The notes: generated by a model not told the origin, from the letters alone. A stretch of DNA of 40,851 bases from Bradyrhizobium acaciae (GCF_020889785.1 NZ_JACMYK010000063.1:1-40851), one strand, 5' to 3'. Positions 8,023 to 17,320 are shown, counted from the stretch's first letter. Translations and numbers: made by a program.

Positions 8023-8240
8023 GGAACGTCCTCCTGTTGAGGAAGACGTGGGGCATCAAATCAGGCTATTCAACGCATGGAACATGAGCATTTCGCCACA
8101 CACGTGAAGGCCTGTTCAGCGAAGTTCCACGCGCAATGTTCCGCATCAGCGCGTGAGCATCTGCATCATGATCGACATAGGAACGCTATGTCGCAGCCGA
8201 CGTTCCCCCCTCGCGTCGCAACTGGAGGAGGAGAGACGTC

Positions 8241-8501
8241 ATGAAAAAATATCTGTTCGCCGCGGTCATGGTGGCTGCGATCGCTTCGCCTGCGTTCGCC
8301 GATGAAATCGGTGTTCGTGCCGGTCCCGTCGGCGCCGGCGTGACGGTCGGCCAGGCGCCCGAGTATCGCGACCGCGATCGTGACCGCACCACCGTGATCA
8401 GGGAGCGCGAGCCGCGCCGCGACCGGACCACCGTCATCAAGAAGCAGGACGAGTTCGGTAACCGCAGCAAGACGGTCATCCATCACGATGACGACGACTA
8501 A
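8241..8501 (+). CDS. Small secreted charged protein of unknown function
   Basis: An 86-residue protein with a clear signal peptide (MKKYLFAAVMVAAIASPAFA, cleavage after residue 20). The mature region of about 66 residues is highly charged, with two similar repeats, DRDRDRTTVIRERE and PRRDRTTVIKKQDE, and an HHDDDD end. The start has a strong GGAGGAGGAG ribosome site. The mature part is probably unstructured in the periplasm, and the C-terminal His/Asp cluster could bind metal, which is speculation. It stands alone and is closed by a good terminator at 8527-8557. Confidence 0.8.
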   Translation: MKKYLFAAVMVAAIASPAFADEIGVRAGPVGAGVTVGQAPEYRDRDRDRTTVIREREPRRDRTTVIKKQDEFGNRSKTVIHHDDDD

Positions 8502-8526
8502 CAGCCGAAGCGCCGCGTGATCCAAG

Positions 8527-8557
8527 GTCCGCCGCGGTGCCATCGCGGCGGACTTTT
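8527..8557 (+). terminator. Rho-independent terminator
   Basis: GTCCGCCGC and GCGGCGGAC form a perfect 9-bp stem with a 9-base loop, followed by TTTT. It ends the small secreted-protein transcript. Confidence 0.82.
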
Positions 8558-8597
8558 GCTTGTGGGTTGATCGCGGCGTCCGATACGCGGAGAGGCA

Positions 8598-10103
8598 ATG
8601 GCCGCTGAGACAGAGCTTAAATTTCGCGTTCCGCCGCGCAAGCTGAAGGCGTTGGAGAAGCCACGGATCGCGGGCAGCAAGAGCGGTGAGCCATCCGGGA
8701 GCGATCTGCTCTCGACTTATTTTGATACCGGGAAGTACAAGCTGAAGCGGCATGGACTGACGCTGCGGGTGCGCTGGGACGGCCACGACCATGTTCAGAC
8801 GATCAAGTCCGGGGCAGGTCCACGGTTTGAACGCGGCGAGTGGGAGACCGGCCTCGCCGATGGCTCGCTCGATCTCGACAAGGCCGAAGGTACGCCGCTC
8901 GAGAGTCTCGCGTCAGGCAGGCTGCGCCACAAGCTGAAGCCGGTGTTCGAGACCTCGGTGCGGCGCATCACCGTGCCGCTGCGCACGAAGCGGAGCGAGA
9001 TCGAGCTTGCGATCGATCGCGGGCAGGCCACGGCCGGTCATCGGTCCCGTCCGATCCAGGAGATCGAGCTCGAACTGAAGCGTGGACGGCTGCTTGATCT
9101 GTTCCGGATCGCCAGGGAGCTGGAGCGGCGGTCGGACGCCGAGCTCGACCTCCGCTCGAAGGCCGATCGCGGCTATGAGCTTGCCGGCGGCGAGCAGCAT
9201 ATCGCCGTCTCGGCCGAAAGTGTTGTGCTTGATTCCGAGTGCACAGCTGGCGAGGCCTTTCGGGTGATCGCGCGCTCGGCGCTGCGCCACTTCTCCTCGA
9301 ATGTCGATGCGGTTCGCGAGGGCCACCCGGAAGGCATCCACCAGATGCGCGTCGGCCTGCGTCGGCTGCGGGCGGCGATTTCGCTGTTCTCCAAGATATT
9401 GTCCAGGGCTTCGACTGAAGACGTCAAGGGCGAGCTGAAGTGGCTGACCGGCGCACTTGCGCCGGCGCGCGAACTCGACGTCTTCGTCAAGGAAGAGATC
9501 GAGCCCGCAACGCACGATGTGCTGCTGCGACGGGGCGGCCGGGCGATCCGCCAGGAGTTCTCCGGCCGCCGCGATCAGGCTTTCGCGCAGGCGCGGCAGG
9601 CGGTCGATTCGCCGCGCTACCGGAATTTGCTGATCGGCACGCTGCAATGGATAGCAACGAACCAAACCATTGCTGCGGCGGATGAGGGGGGCCCGATCGG
9701 CAAATTCGCCGTCGCGCTGCTGCATCGCCGCATCAAGAAGCTGCGCAAGGAGGGGCGGCGCCTCGATCAACTATCAGCCCGGCAGCGGCACAAGGTGCGC
9801 ATCAGGGCCAAGAAGATCAGATACGCGATCGATTTCTTCGAAAGCCTGTTCGATGGCAAGCGCGAGCGGAAGCTGCTTGCGCGGTTGTCCCGGCATCTGA
9901 AGCGGGTTCAGGACGCGCTTGGTTCGCTCAATGATTTCGTTGCGCATCGCAAGCTCGCCGTTGACGCGGCGCTGAAGGCTCCGCATCGCAAGGAGCGCGC
10001 TCGTGCCTTTGCCTCTGGCGTTGTGCTCGGCCGCGAGGAACAGACGGTCAAGCCATTGATGAAAATCGCTGCAAAGGAAGTGCGCGGACTTGCGAAGTTT
10101 TGA
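8598..10103 (+). CDS. CYTH-CHAD domain protein, probable inorganic triphosphatase
   Basis: A 501-residue protein with an N-terminal CYTH domain (about 1-200) and a C-terminal CHAD domain (about 215-490). The CYTH signature ExExK is seen as ETELK at residues 4-8. Basic strands (LRVRWDG, ELAIDRG) would line the triphosphate tunnel. The CHAD part shows HQMRVGLRRLRAAI, LGSLND and many Arg/His residues suited to polyphosphate binding. CYTH proteins hydrolyse tripolyphosphate with divalent metal, and CHAD domains bind polyphosphate granules, so a role in polyphosphate handling is likely. It is monocistronic between the terminator at 8557 and the convergent small gene at 10132. Confidence 0.9.
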   Translation: MAAETELKFRVPPRKLKALEKPRIAGSKSGEPSGSDLLSTYFDTGKYKLKRHGLTLRVRWDGHDHVQTIKSGAGPRFERGEWETGLADGSLDLDKAEGTPLESLASGRLRHKLKPVFETSVRRITVPLRTKRSEIELAIDRGQATAGHRSRPIQEIELELKRGRLLDLFRIARELERRSDAELDLRSKADRGYELAGGEQHIAVSAESVVLDSECTAGEAFRVIARSALRHFSSNVDAVREGHPEGIHQMRVGLRRLRAAISLFSKILSRASTEDVKGELKWLTGALAPARELDVFVKEEIEPATHDVLLRRGGRAIRQEFSGRRDQAFAQARQAVDSPRYRNLLIGTLQWIATNQTIAAADEGGPIGKFAVALLHRRIKKLRKEGRRLDQLSARQRHKVRIRAKKIRYAIDFFESLFDGKRERKLLARLSRHLKRVQDALGSLNDFVAHRKLAVDAALKAPHRKERARAFASGVVLGREEQTVKPLMKIAAKEVRGLAKF

Positions 10104-10131
10104 CGATCGCGTGCCGGCGAATTCCGGGCAT

Positions 10132-10305
10132 CTATGCCGGCGGGGGTGCTGCCAATTGCCTCTCCTGCTCGGCCGCTGCGATCTGGTTGCGGCATTCTTC
10201 AGCGTAGGCCCGCAGACGCTCGACGGTGACTTGGTCCATGCCGGTGCGCGCCAGGCGCTCGGCACGGTCGGCCTGATCCTTGAGGTTGCGGGTTGTCCGG
10301 CTCAT
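10132..10305 (-). CDS. Small helical protein, 57 residues
   Basis: Starts MSRTTRNLKDQADRAERLAR and contains VERLRAYAEECRNQIAAAEQE. A GGAGG six bases before ATG 10305 decides this start over an in-frame ATG four codons upstream. The product is a soluble amphipathic helix pair without signal peptide. I recall comparable unnamed proteins in Bradyrhizobium genomes. No function can be assigned. It ends 28 bp from the convergent CYTH-CHAD gene. Confidence 0.7.
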   Translation of the reverse strand: MSRTTRNLKDQADRAERLARTGMDQVTVERLRAYAEECRNQIAAAEQERQLAAPPPA

Positions 10306-10403
10306 GGTTGCCTCCATGCCCAGACAATTTGAATCGAATTGCGGCGTTCCCCGGCCTCTGGAGGCGTGGCTAACGGACGGTTAATCGGCGTTACGGGCCT
10401 GCC

Positions 10404-11945
10404 TTAGGTCACCGGCGCGGGATTGAACAGCGTCAGGTCGTTGTGGATGCCCCAGCGGTCCGACCACGGCTTGGTTTTTCCGCTGGCGACGTCGAGGATC
10501 AGGCGGAACAGGTCCCAGCCGGTCTCCTCGATCGTCTTCTGGCCGGTCGCGATGCAGCCGGCGTCGAAATCGATCAGGTCCTTCCAGCGCCGTGCCAGTT
10601 CGCTGCGGGTCGCGACCTTGATGACGGGCGCGGCGGCCAGGCCATAGGGCGTGCCGCGGCCGGTGGTGAAGACTTGCAGCGTCATGCCGGAGGCGAGCTG
10701 CAAGGTGCCGCAGATGAAGTCGCTCGCCGGCGTCGCCGCGAACAGCATGCCCTTCTGCCGCGCCTTCTCGCCCGGCGACAGCACGCCTGCGATCGGCCCG
10801 GAGCCTGACTTGACGATCGAGCCGAGGGACTTTTCGACGATGTTGGCGAGGCCGCCCTTCTTGTTGCCGGGCGTGGTGTTGGCGCTGCGGTCGGCGCCGC
10901 CGCGGGCCAGATACGCGTCATACCAGGCCATCTCGCGGATCAGCGCGCGGCCGACGTCCTCGTTGACGGCGCGGCGGGTCAGCAGCTGGATCGCGTCGCG
11001 CACCTCGGTCACTTCGGAGAACATCACGGTGGCACCGGCGCGCACCAAAAGGTCGGCGGCGAAACCAACCGCGGGGTTGGCGGTGACGCCGGAGAACGCA
11101 TCGCTGCCGCCGCATTGCAGGCCGATCACGAGATCGGCGGCCGGGCAGGTCTCGCGCGTGCGGGCGTTGAGCACCTTCAGGCGGGCCTCGGCCTGGGTCA
11201 TGATGGCATCGACGATGGCGCCGAAGCCGTCGAAGGCTTCGTCCTGCATCCGCACGATGGCATCGCTGACACCTTCCGGCACCAGCCGCTCGGGCGCAAG
11301 CTTCTCGCAGCCGAGTCCTACGACCAGGATCTCGCCGCCGAAATTCGGATTGAGCGCGAGGTTTTGCAGGGTACGGATCGGGACCACAGCATCGGGCGCC
11401 GTGATCGCGACGCCGCAGCCATAGGCATGCGTCAGCGGCACGACGTCGTCGACATTGGGATATTTCGGCAGGAGCTCGGCGCGGATGCGCCTGACCGCAT
11501 ATTTCATCGTGCCCTTGACGCATTGCACGGACGAAGAGATGCCGAGGATGTTCTTGGTGCCGACCGAGCCGTCGGGATTGCGGAAGCCCTCGAAGGTGAA
11601 GCCTTCGAGCGGCGGCAGCGCCGGCGGCACCGCGGTCGCGATCTCGAGCTGATCGAGCGGCGGTGCGTCCGGCATGCGGATGCGCGCCTCGTCGACCCAT
11701 TCGCCGGCCAGGATCGGCGACAGCGCATGGCCGATCACCTCGCCGTAGCGGACGATCGGCGCGCCTTCGGCGATATCTTCCAGCGCGGTCTTGTGGCCCT
11801 GCGGCACGAAAGCGCGCAAGGTCAGGCCGCAGGCGAAGCGGGAGCCTTTGGGCAGGCCGAAATCATTCACGACGATCGCGACGTTGTCGCGTTCGTTGAG
11901 CTTGATGTAGCGGGGCTGCTCCTGCGCGCCGATCGACTGGTCCAT
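10404..11945 (-). CDS. garD: Galactarate dehydratase (UxaA/GarD family)
   Basis: A 513-residue enzyme of the altronate/galactarate dehydratase family. An N-terminal SAF-type domain (about 12-85, NVAIVVNDFGLPKG) is followed by the large UxaA domain with GSVGTKNILGISSSVQC, THAYGCGVAI and GLQCGGSDAFSGVTANPA. Those cysteines and histidine are expected metal ligands. GarD dehydrates meso-galactarate to 5-dehydro-4-deoxyglucarate, the KdgD substrate. Altronate dehydratase cannot be excluded by family alone, but length and company with GudD, KdgD and a semialdehyde dehydrogenase favour galactarate. It is the last gene of the minus-strand module, separated from the dehydrogenase gene by a palindromic repeat, with a GGAG ribosome site before ATG 11945. 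Confidence 0.85.
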   Translation of the reverse strand: MDQSIGAQEQPRYIKLNERDNVAIVVNDFGLPKGSRFACGLTLRAFVPQGHKTALEDIAEGAPIVRYGEVIGHALSPILAGEWVDEARIRMPDAPPLDQLEIATAVPPALPPLEGFTFEGFRNPDGSVGTKNILGISSSVQCVKGTMKYAVRRIRAELLPKYPNVDDVVPLTHAYGCGVAITAPDAVVPIRTLQNLALNPNFGGEILVVGLGCEKLAPERLVPEGVSDAIVRMQDEAFDGFGAIVDAIMTQAEARLKVLNARTRETCPAADLVIGLQCGGSDAFSGVTANPAVGFAADLLVRAGATVMFSEVTEVRDAIQLLTRRAVNEDVGRALIREMAWYDAYLARGGADRSANTTPGNKKGGLANIVEKSLGSIVKSGSGPIAGVLSPGEKARQKGMLFAATPASDFICGTLQLASGMTLQVFTTGRGTPYGLAAAPVIKVATRSELARRWKDLIDFDAGCIATGQKTIEETGWDLFRLILDVASGKTKPWSDRWGIHNDLTLFNPAPVT

Positions 11946-12002
11946 GTATGGCGCTCCTCAAGAGTAATGAGAGTTTGGCGCACCGTGGCGCGGCGCAGGT
12001 TT

Positions 12003-12131
12003 ACCTCTCCCCATCGGGGAGAGGTCGGCGCGAAGCGCCGGGTGAGGGGGAACAGGTCCCACGAGAGAGCGTAACCCCTCACCCGGAACGCATCTGACGA
12101 TGCGTTCCGGCCTCTCCCACAAGGGGAGAGG
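12003..12131. repeat. REP-like palindromic element, copy A
   Basis: A chain of hairpins: CCTCTCCCCATCGGGGAGAGG, CGGCGCGAAGCGCCG, an outer pair GGTGAGGGG/CCCCTCACC, AACGCAT/ATGCGTT, and CCTCTCCCACAAGGGGAGAGG. It shares the CCTCTCC, GGTGAGGGG, GAGAG and CCCTCACCCG blocks with 17124-17310 and 40750-40851. It lies between garD and the semialdehyde dehydrogenase gene, where it may attenuate read-through. Confidence 0.88.
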
Positions 12132-12169
12132 CGGGGACTTCCGTCGTGGCGATGGTCGCAACCTCATGA

Positions 12170-13618
12170 TCAACCCGGGAACGTGTAAGCCGTCTTCACC
12201 GTGGTGTAGAACTCGCGGGCATAGGCGCCCTGTTCGCGCGCGCCGTAGCTCGAGCCTTTGCGGCCGCCGAACGGCACGTGGTAGTCGACGCCGGCGGTCG
12301 GCAGGTTGACCATCACCATGCCGGCCTCGCTGTTGCGCTTGTAGTGCGAGGCGTATTTCAGGCTTGTGGTGCAGATGCCCGAGGCGAGGCCGAATTCGGT
12401 GTCGTTGGAGATCGCGAGCGCCTCCTCATAGTCCTTGGCGCGGATCACGCAGGCGACCGGCCCGAAGATTTCCTCGCGCGCGATCCGCATCTGGTTGGTC
12501 GTCTCGGTGAACAGCGCCGGCTGCAGATAGAAGCCGGGCGTTTCGCGGTTCAAGAGCTCGCCGCCCCAGTGCAGGCGGGCGCCTTCGTCCTGGCCGATCT
12601 TGATGTAGCGGAGGTCCTGGTCGAGCTGGCTCTGGTCGACGACGGGGCCGACATGCACGCCGCTCTTCAACGCGTCGTCTACCGAAAGTCCCTTCATGCG
12701 CTCGGTCATCGCCGCGACGAAGCGGTCGTGAATCCCTGCGGTGACGATCAGGCGCGACGACGCCGTGCAGCGCTGGCCGGTCGAGAAATAGGCGCCGTTG
12801 ACGGCGACTTCGACCGCGACCTTGACGTCGGCGTCGTCGAGCACGACCAGCGGGTTCTTGCCGCCCATTTCGAGCTGGAACTTCTTCATGGGATTGGAGA
12901 GCACGCAGGCCTGCGCGATCTTGCGGCCGGTCTGCACCGAGCCGGTGAACGAAATCGCGGCAACGTCGGGATGATCCAGCAGGGTCTGGCCCACCACCGA
13001 GCCCGAGCCGACCACGAGGTTGAACACGCCGGCGGGAATGCCGGAGCGCGCGATGATCTCGGACAGCGCATGCGCCGAGCCCGGCACCAGCTCGGCCGGC
13101 TTGAACACCACGGAATTGCCGTAGCAGAGCGCCGGCGCGATCTTCCAGGCCGGGATCGCGATCGGGAAATTCCACGGCGTGATCATGCCGATGACGCCGA
13201 CCGGCTCGCGGGTGATCTCGACATCGAGACCGGGGCGCACTGACGCACCCTTCTCGCCCATCAGCCGCAACGCTTCACCGGCGAAGAACGCGAAGATCTG
13301 CCCGGCGCGCGCCACCTCTCCGATACCCTCGGGGAGCGTCTTGCCTTCCTCGCGGGCGAGCAGGCGGCCGAGCTCTTCCTTGCGGGCGAGGATTTCGACG
13401 GAAATCTTGGTCAGCGCGTCAAAGCGCTCCTGCGGCGTCGAACGCGCCCAGGCCGGGAAGGCGGCCTTCGCCGCGGCGATCGCCTTTTCGGTCTGCGCCT
13501 TGTCGGCCTTGGCGTATTCGCCGACCACATCCTTGGTGTTGGAGGGGTTGATGTCCCGCGTGATGCCCGTTCCGTCGATCCATTCGCCGGCGATGAAGTT
13601 CTTCTGGTGAGCGGTCAT
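12170..13618 (-). CDS. 2-oxoglutarate semialdehyde dehydrogenase (aldehyde dehydrogenase family)
   Basis: A 482-residue NAD(P)-dependent aldehyde dehydrogenase that would oxidise 2,5-dioxopentanoate to 2-oxoglutarate. Seen: TPWNFPIAIPAWKIAPAL, the nucleotide loop FTGSVQTGR, general-base Glu in LEMGGKNP, nucleophile Cys in GQRCTASSR, and EEIFGPVACV. ATG 13618 is preferred over an upstream ATG at 13630 because GGAGAG sits directly before it. The family has many substrates; this assignment rests on the neighbouring KdgD and GudD genes. The gene lies 25 bp downstream of gudD in the same direction. Confidence 0.87.
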   Translation of the reverse strand: MTAHQKNFIAGEWIDGTGITRDINPSNTKDVVGEYAKADKAQTEKAIAAAKAAFPAWARSTPQERFDALTKISVEILARKEELGRLLAREEGKTLPEGIGEVARAGQIFAFFAGEALRLMGEKGASVRPGLDVEITREPVGVIGMITPWNFPIAIPAWKIAPALCYGNSVVFKPAELVPGSAHALSEIIARSGIPAGVFNLVVGSGSVVGQTLLDHPDVAAISFTGSVQTGRKIAQACVLSNPMKKFQLEMGGKNPLVVLDDADVKVAVEVAVNGAYFSTGQRCTASSRLIVTAGIHDRFVAAMTERMKGLSVDDALKSGVHVGPVVDQSQLDQDLRYIKIGQDEGARLHWGGELLNRETPGFYLQPALFTETTNQMRIAREEIFGPVACVIRAKDYEEALAISNDTEFGLASGICTTSLKYASHYKRNSEAGMVMVNLPTAGVDYHVPFGGRKGSSYGAREQGAYAREFYTTVKTAYTFPG

Positions 13619-13643
13619 GTTTCTCTCCAACCTTTCTTGCTTG

Positions 13644-14999
13644 TTAGCGCACGAGGCAGGGACGCTTGTCGTCGAAGGTCCAGCCGGGAATCAGGAACTG
13701 CATGGCCAGCGCGTCGTCGCGGGCGCCGAGACCATGCTGCTTGTATAGCGCGTTCGCCGCCTCGATGGCACCGCGATCGAGCTCGATGCCGAGGCCGGGA
13801 CGGTCCGGGATCGCGATCTTGCCGCCCTTGATCTGCAGAGGCTCCCTGGTCAACGCCTGGCCGTCCTGCCAGATCCAGTGGGTATCGATCGCGGTCACCT
13901 TGCCGGGCGCGGCGGCGCCGACATGGGTGAACATCGCCAGCGAAATGTCGAAATGGTTGTTGGAGTGCGAACCCCAGGTCAGCCCGTTGTCGCGGCAGGT
14001 CTGCGCCACCCGCACCGAGCCCTGCATGGTCCAGAAATGCGGATCGGCGAGCGGAATGTCGACCGCCCCTAAGCGCAGCGCGTGGCTGAGCTGGCGCCAG
14101 TCGGTCGCGATCATGTTGGTGGCGGTCGGTAAGCCCGTGGCGCGGCGGAACTCGGCCATGATCTCGCGGCCGGAGAAGCCCGCCTCGGCGCCGCAGGGAT
14201 CCTCGGCGTAAGCGAGCACGCCGTGCATGTTGCTGCACAGCCGGATCGCCTCGTCGAGCGACCAGGCGCCGTTCGGGTCGAGCGTGACGCGCGCTTTCGG
14301 AAAGCGCTTTGCAATGGCGGTGACGGCCTCGATCTCCTGTTCGCCCGCGAGCACGCCACCCTTGAGCTTGAAATCGGCGAAGCCGTAATGCGCCTGTGTC
14401 GCTTCGGCGAGGCGCACGATCGCCTCCGGCGTCATCGCCACCTGATGGCGCAGGTTGAACCAGTCGGGCTTGCCGGTCTCGCCCTCGACGTAAGGCAGGC
14501 TGGTCTTGCTGCGGTCGCCGACGAAGAAGAGATAGCCGAGCGTCTCGACGCTGGCGCGCTGCTGGCCTTCGCCGAGCAGCGCTGCGACCGGCAGATCGAG
14601 ATGCTGGCCGAGCAGATCGAGCAGCGCAGATTCCACCGCGGTCACCGCGTGGATGGTGACGCGGAGGTCAAAGGTCTGCTTGCCGCGGCCGCCGGCGTCG
14701 CGGTCGGCGAAAGTCTGGCGCATCGACGCCAGGATGTTGTTGCAGGCGCCGATGGTCTGGCCGACGACGAGGTCGCGGGCGTCCTCCAGCGTCTTCCTGA
14801 TCTTCTCGCCGCCCGGCACCTCGCCGACGCCGGTATGGCCGGAGTTGTCTGTGAGGATGACGAGGTTGCGGGTGAAGAACGGCGCGTGTGCGCCGCTCAG
14901 ATTGAGGAGCATGCCGTCGCGGCCGGCGACCGGGATCACCTCCATCGCCGTGACGACGGGGGCGCCGGCAAAGCCGGTGCGGATCGTGTCTTGAATCAT
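13644..14999 (-). CDS. gudD: D-glucarate dehydratase
   Basis: A 451-residue enolase-superfamily enzyme converting D-glucarate to 5-dehydro-4-deoxyglucarate. Seen: the lysine pair in DFKLKGG, metal-ligand Asp in TLDPNGAWSLDEA, Glu in YAEDPCG, Asn in TNMIATDW, and general-base His in HSNNHFDISLAMFTH. The capping domain motif TDNSGHTGVGEVPGG is typical of GudD. Length matches the family. It lies 31 bp downstream of kdgD and 25 bp upstream of the semialdehyde dehydrogenase gene, so the three form one transcript read from the promoter near 16040. Confidence 0.93.
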   Translation of the reverse strand: MIQDTIRTGFAGAPVVTAMEVIPVAGRDGMLLNLSGAHAPFFTRNLVILTDNSGHTGVGEVPGGEKIRKTLEDARDLVVGQTIGACNNILASMRQTFADRDAGGRGKQTFDLRVTIHAVTAVESALLDLLGQHLDLPVAALLGEGQQRASVETLGYLFFVGDRSKTSLPYVEGETGKPDWFNLRHQVAMTPEAIVRLAEATQAHYGFADFKLKGGVLAGEQEIEAVTAIAKRFPKARVTLDPNGAWSLDEAIRLCSNMHGVLAYAEDPCGAEAGFSGREIMAEFRRATGLPTATNMIATDWRQLSHALRLGAVDIPLADPHFWTMQGSVRVAQTCRDNGLTWGSHSNNHFDISLAMFTHVGAAAPGKVTAIDTHWIWQDGQALTREPLQIKGGKIAIPDRPGLGIELDRGAIEAANALYKQHGLGARDDALAMQFLIPGWTFDDKRPCLVR

Positions 15000-15030
15000 C
15001 TGCTCCTCCGTTGGTGCTTTTCCATCCGGT

Positions 15031-15972
15031 CTATTCTGCCGCCTGCCGGGTCGCGGCCTGCGGCAGCTTCGCCACCAGCGCCGCGAGCTCGGCGATCTCC
15101 GGCTCGGTGAGATCGGTCAGCGGCGGGCGCACCGGGCCGGAATCGCGGCCGATCACCTTCATGCCGGCCTTGATGATCGACACCGCGTAGCCCTTCTTGC
15201 GGTTGCGTATCGCGATCAGCGGCAGGATGAAATCCTTCAGTCCTGCTTGGATCGTCTGATGGTCGCGCCGGCGCACCGCGGCATAGAACCTGGTGGCGAA
15301 TTCCGGCACGAAATTGAACACCGCCGACGAGTACGTCGTCACGCCCATGTCGAGATAGGGCAGGGCGAAGGTTTCCGCGGTCGGCAGGCCGCCGATATAG
15401 GTCAGGCGGTCGCCGAGCCTGGTGTAAACCCGGGTCATGAGCTCGATGTCGCCGATGCCGTCCTTGTAGCCGACGAGGTTCGGGCAGCGCTCGCAGAGCC
15501 GCGCCAGCGTGTCGGGCTGCAGGATCGCATTGTCGCGGTTGTAGACGATGACGCCGATCTTGACCGACGCACAGATAGCCTCGACATGGGCGGCGAGGCC
15601 GTCCTGTTCGGCATGCGTCAGATAGGGCGGCAGCAGCAGCAGGCCGTCGGCGCCGGCCTTTTCGGCGCCGATCGCGATCTCGCGCGCAATCGCGGTGCCG
15701 TAGCCGGTGCCGGCCAGCACCGGAACGCGGCCCTTGGTCTCGTCGACCGCGATCTTCACGACGTGGGGAACTTCAGCCGGCGTCAGCGAGAAGAACTCGC
15801 CGGTGCCGCCGGCGGCGAACAGGCCGGCGACCTCGTAGCCACACAGCCAGTCCATGTTGGCGCGATAGGTCGCCTCGTCGAACGAGTAATCCGCGTTGAA
15901 CGGGGTCACGGGGAAGGACAGGAGGCCGCCACCGATTCTCGCGGCCATCTCCTGAGGGGTCATCTTGCTCAT
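15031..15972 (-). CDS. kdgD: 5-dehydro-4-deoxyglucarate dehydratase
   Basis: A 313-residue member of the DHDPS/N-acetylneuraminate lyase family. It dehydrates and decarboxylates 5-dehydro-4-deoxyglucarate to 2-oxoglutarate semialdehyde. Seen: FPVTPFNADYSFDEA, AAGGTGEFFSLT, the catalytic Tyr in VIVYNRDNA and Schiff-base Lys in LVGYKDGIGD. The start ATG 15972 has AAGGAG upstream; an in-frame ATG three codons later is less favoured. It is first in the kdgD-gudD-dehydrogenase run, and its promoter region shares an operator-like block with the importer gene at 18658. Confidence 0.93.
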   Translation of the reverse strand: MSKMTPQEMAARIGGGLLSFPVTPFNADYSFDEATYRANMDWLCGYEVAGLFAAGGTGEFFSLTPAEVPHVVKIAVDETKGRVPVLAGTGYGTAIAREIAIGAEKAGADGLLLLPPYLTHAEQDGLAAHVEAICASVKIGVIVYNRDNAILQPDTLARLCERCPNLVGYKDGIGDIELMTRVYTRLGDRLTYIGGLPTAETFALPYLDMGVTTYSSAVFNFVPEFATRFYAAVRRRDHQTIQAGLKDFILPLIAIRNRKKGYAVSIIKAGMKVIGRDSGPVRPPLTDLTEPEIAELAALVAKLPQAATRQAAE

Positions 15973-16035
15973 GGCGCCACTCCTTGAATGTTTCTGGGAT
16001 AAGGGATGCGCGAGCAGCGCGCGTCCATGGCGGAG

Positions 16036-16094
16036 TTTCTAGGAAATGCTTCGATGCGCGTCCAAGCCAAACGCGGTATCGAGCGATGCGCAAT
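16036..16094 (-). promoter_or_regulatory. kdgD promoter with operator block shared with the importer gene
   Basis: On the minus strand: -35 TTGGAC (16060-16065), an 18-base spacer, and -10 TAGAAA (16036-16041). Immediately upstream, 16060-16094 matches 18714-18748 at 24 of 35 positions by hand alignment, including GTCCAAGCC and GGTAT plus-strand blocks. The LysR protein encoded next door is the obvious candidate to bind it. Confidence 0.6.
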
Positions 16095-16099
16095 CTGCA

Positions 16100-17005
16100 T
16101 CAATCGCCGCGCAGATGCGGGGCGGCGATTTCGGTTGCGATCTCGATCAGTGACGGCAGCAACTGGTTCTCGTGATCGCGTCGCCACACCATGAACAGCT
16201 CGACCGGCACCGGCGTGCGCAGCTTCAGCGGCTTCAGCCGGACGTCCGCGATCTTCAGGCTGGCAGCGGCCTCCGGCACGATGGCGACGCCGAGCCCGGC
16301 GCGCACCATCGCGAGGATTGAGTGGATCTGGCTGAGATGCTGCACATAGCGCGGCAGCACGTCGGCGCGGGTGAACAGCGACACCAAGAGATCGTGGAAG
16401 TAGCGTGCCTCATAGGGCGAGTACATCACGAAGGGCTGGTCGTCGAAATCCTTGATGCTGACGGTCTCGACTGTTGCCAGCGGATGCTTCTTCGGGACCG
16501 CGGCGAGCAGCGGCTCGGCCACGACGCGCCGGCTGGCGAATTCCGGCCGCGCGATCGGCGGGCGCAGCAGGCCGACATCGATCTGGCCTGTCGTGAGCGC
16601 CTCGAACTGTTCGCCGGAGACCATCTCCTTCAGCGAGAAATCCACTTCGGGCAGGCGGGAGCGAGCGGCTGCGATCAGGTCGGGCAGGAAGCCGTAGGCC
16701 GCCGCCGCCGTGAAGCCGATCTTGAGCGAGCCGGTCTTGCCGAGCGCGATGCGGCGGGCGACTTGAGACGCGGATTCCGCGAGCTTGAGGATGCGTCGAG
16801 CTTCGGGCAAGAAGCTGCGTCCTGCCGGCGTCAGCCGCACCGAACGGCTGGTGCGTTCGAGCAGCGGTGCATCGATGATGTGCTCGAGCACCTGGATCTG
16901 CCGGCTCAGCGGCGGCTGCGTCATGTTGAGCCGCGCCGCGGCGCGGCCGAAGTGCAATTCCTCGGCCACCGTGACGAAACAGCGGAGCTGGTTCAGGTCG
17001 AACAT
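16100..17005 (-). CDS. LysR-family transcriptional regulator of the glucarate module
   Basis: A 301-residue LysR protein. The HTH spans about residues 4-62 (LNQLRCFVTVAEELHFGRAAARLN, written here in parts: LNQLRCF, AEELHFGRAAARL, TQPPLSRQIQVLE). The effector domain follows from about residue 90 (GSLKIGFTAAAAYGFLPDL). The start at 17005 gives the canonical LysR N terminus. An upstream in-frame ATG at 17053 has a well-placed GGGAGG and is a serious alternative, adding 16 residues. The gene lies between kdgD and the importer on the same strand and probably activates both through the conserved operator blocks, with glucarate, galactarate or a product as ligand (inferred). Confidence 0.87.
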   Translation of the reverse strand: MFDLNQLRCFVTVAEELHFGRAAARLNMTQPPLSRQIQVLEHIIDAPLLERTSRSVRLTPAGRSFLPEARRILKLAESASQVARRIALGKTGSLKIGFTAAAAYGFLPDLIAAARSRLPEVDFSLKEMVSGEQFEALTTGQIDVGLLRPPIARPEFASRRVVAEPLLAAVPKKHPLATVETVSIKDFDDQPFVMYSPYEARYFHDLLVSLFTRADVLPRYVQHLSQIHSILAMVRAGLGVAIVPEAAASLKIADVRLKPLKLRTPVPVELFMVWRRDHENQLLPSLIEIATEIAAPHLRGD

Positions 17006-17123
17006 CGATGCCAGCCTGGAATGGATCGCTTTAGGATTTGTCCGTTCTAGCATCGATGCCTCCCACTGGCCAAGAAGACAAACAAGACGAAGACGGCGGC
17101 CGCAGCCGCCGTTTGGTTTTCTG

Positions 17124-17310
17124 CTCCCTCTCCCCGTTCTTACGGGAAGGGTTGGGGTGAGGGGCTCTCTCTGCGCAACGGCCGCCTCGATGTGCACGCG
17201 CGATCCGAACGAGTCGGAAGGACTGTCTCTGCGGAGACGTGTTGCTTCGCCCCTCACCCGAAATTCGCTGCGCGAATTTCGACCTCTCCCCGCGGAAGGG
17301 CGGGGAGAGG
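17124..17310. repeat. REP-like palindromic element, copy B
   Basis: It begins CTCCCTCTCCCCG and continues with GGGGTGAGGGGCTCTCTCTG. A central 75-base spacer is followed by CGCCCCTCACCCGAAATTCG, a GAAATTCG/CGAATTTC hairpin and CCTCTCCCCGCGGAAGG ending in GGGGAGAGG. Same architecture as copies A and C with a different inner hairpin. It lies directly after the importer stop codon and may act as its 3' end. Confidence 0.85.
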
Positions 17311-17320
17311 TGAAGCGCGT

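Noticed and set aside
8075..8150. GGAAC boxes resembling EcfG stress promoters near the small genes
   Set aside because: No CGTT-type -10 element at the 16-17 base spacing was found on either strand.
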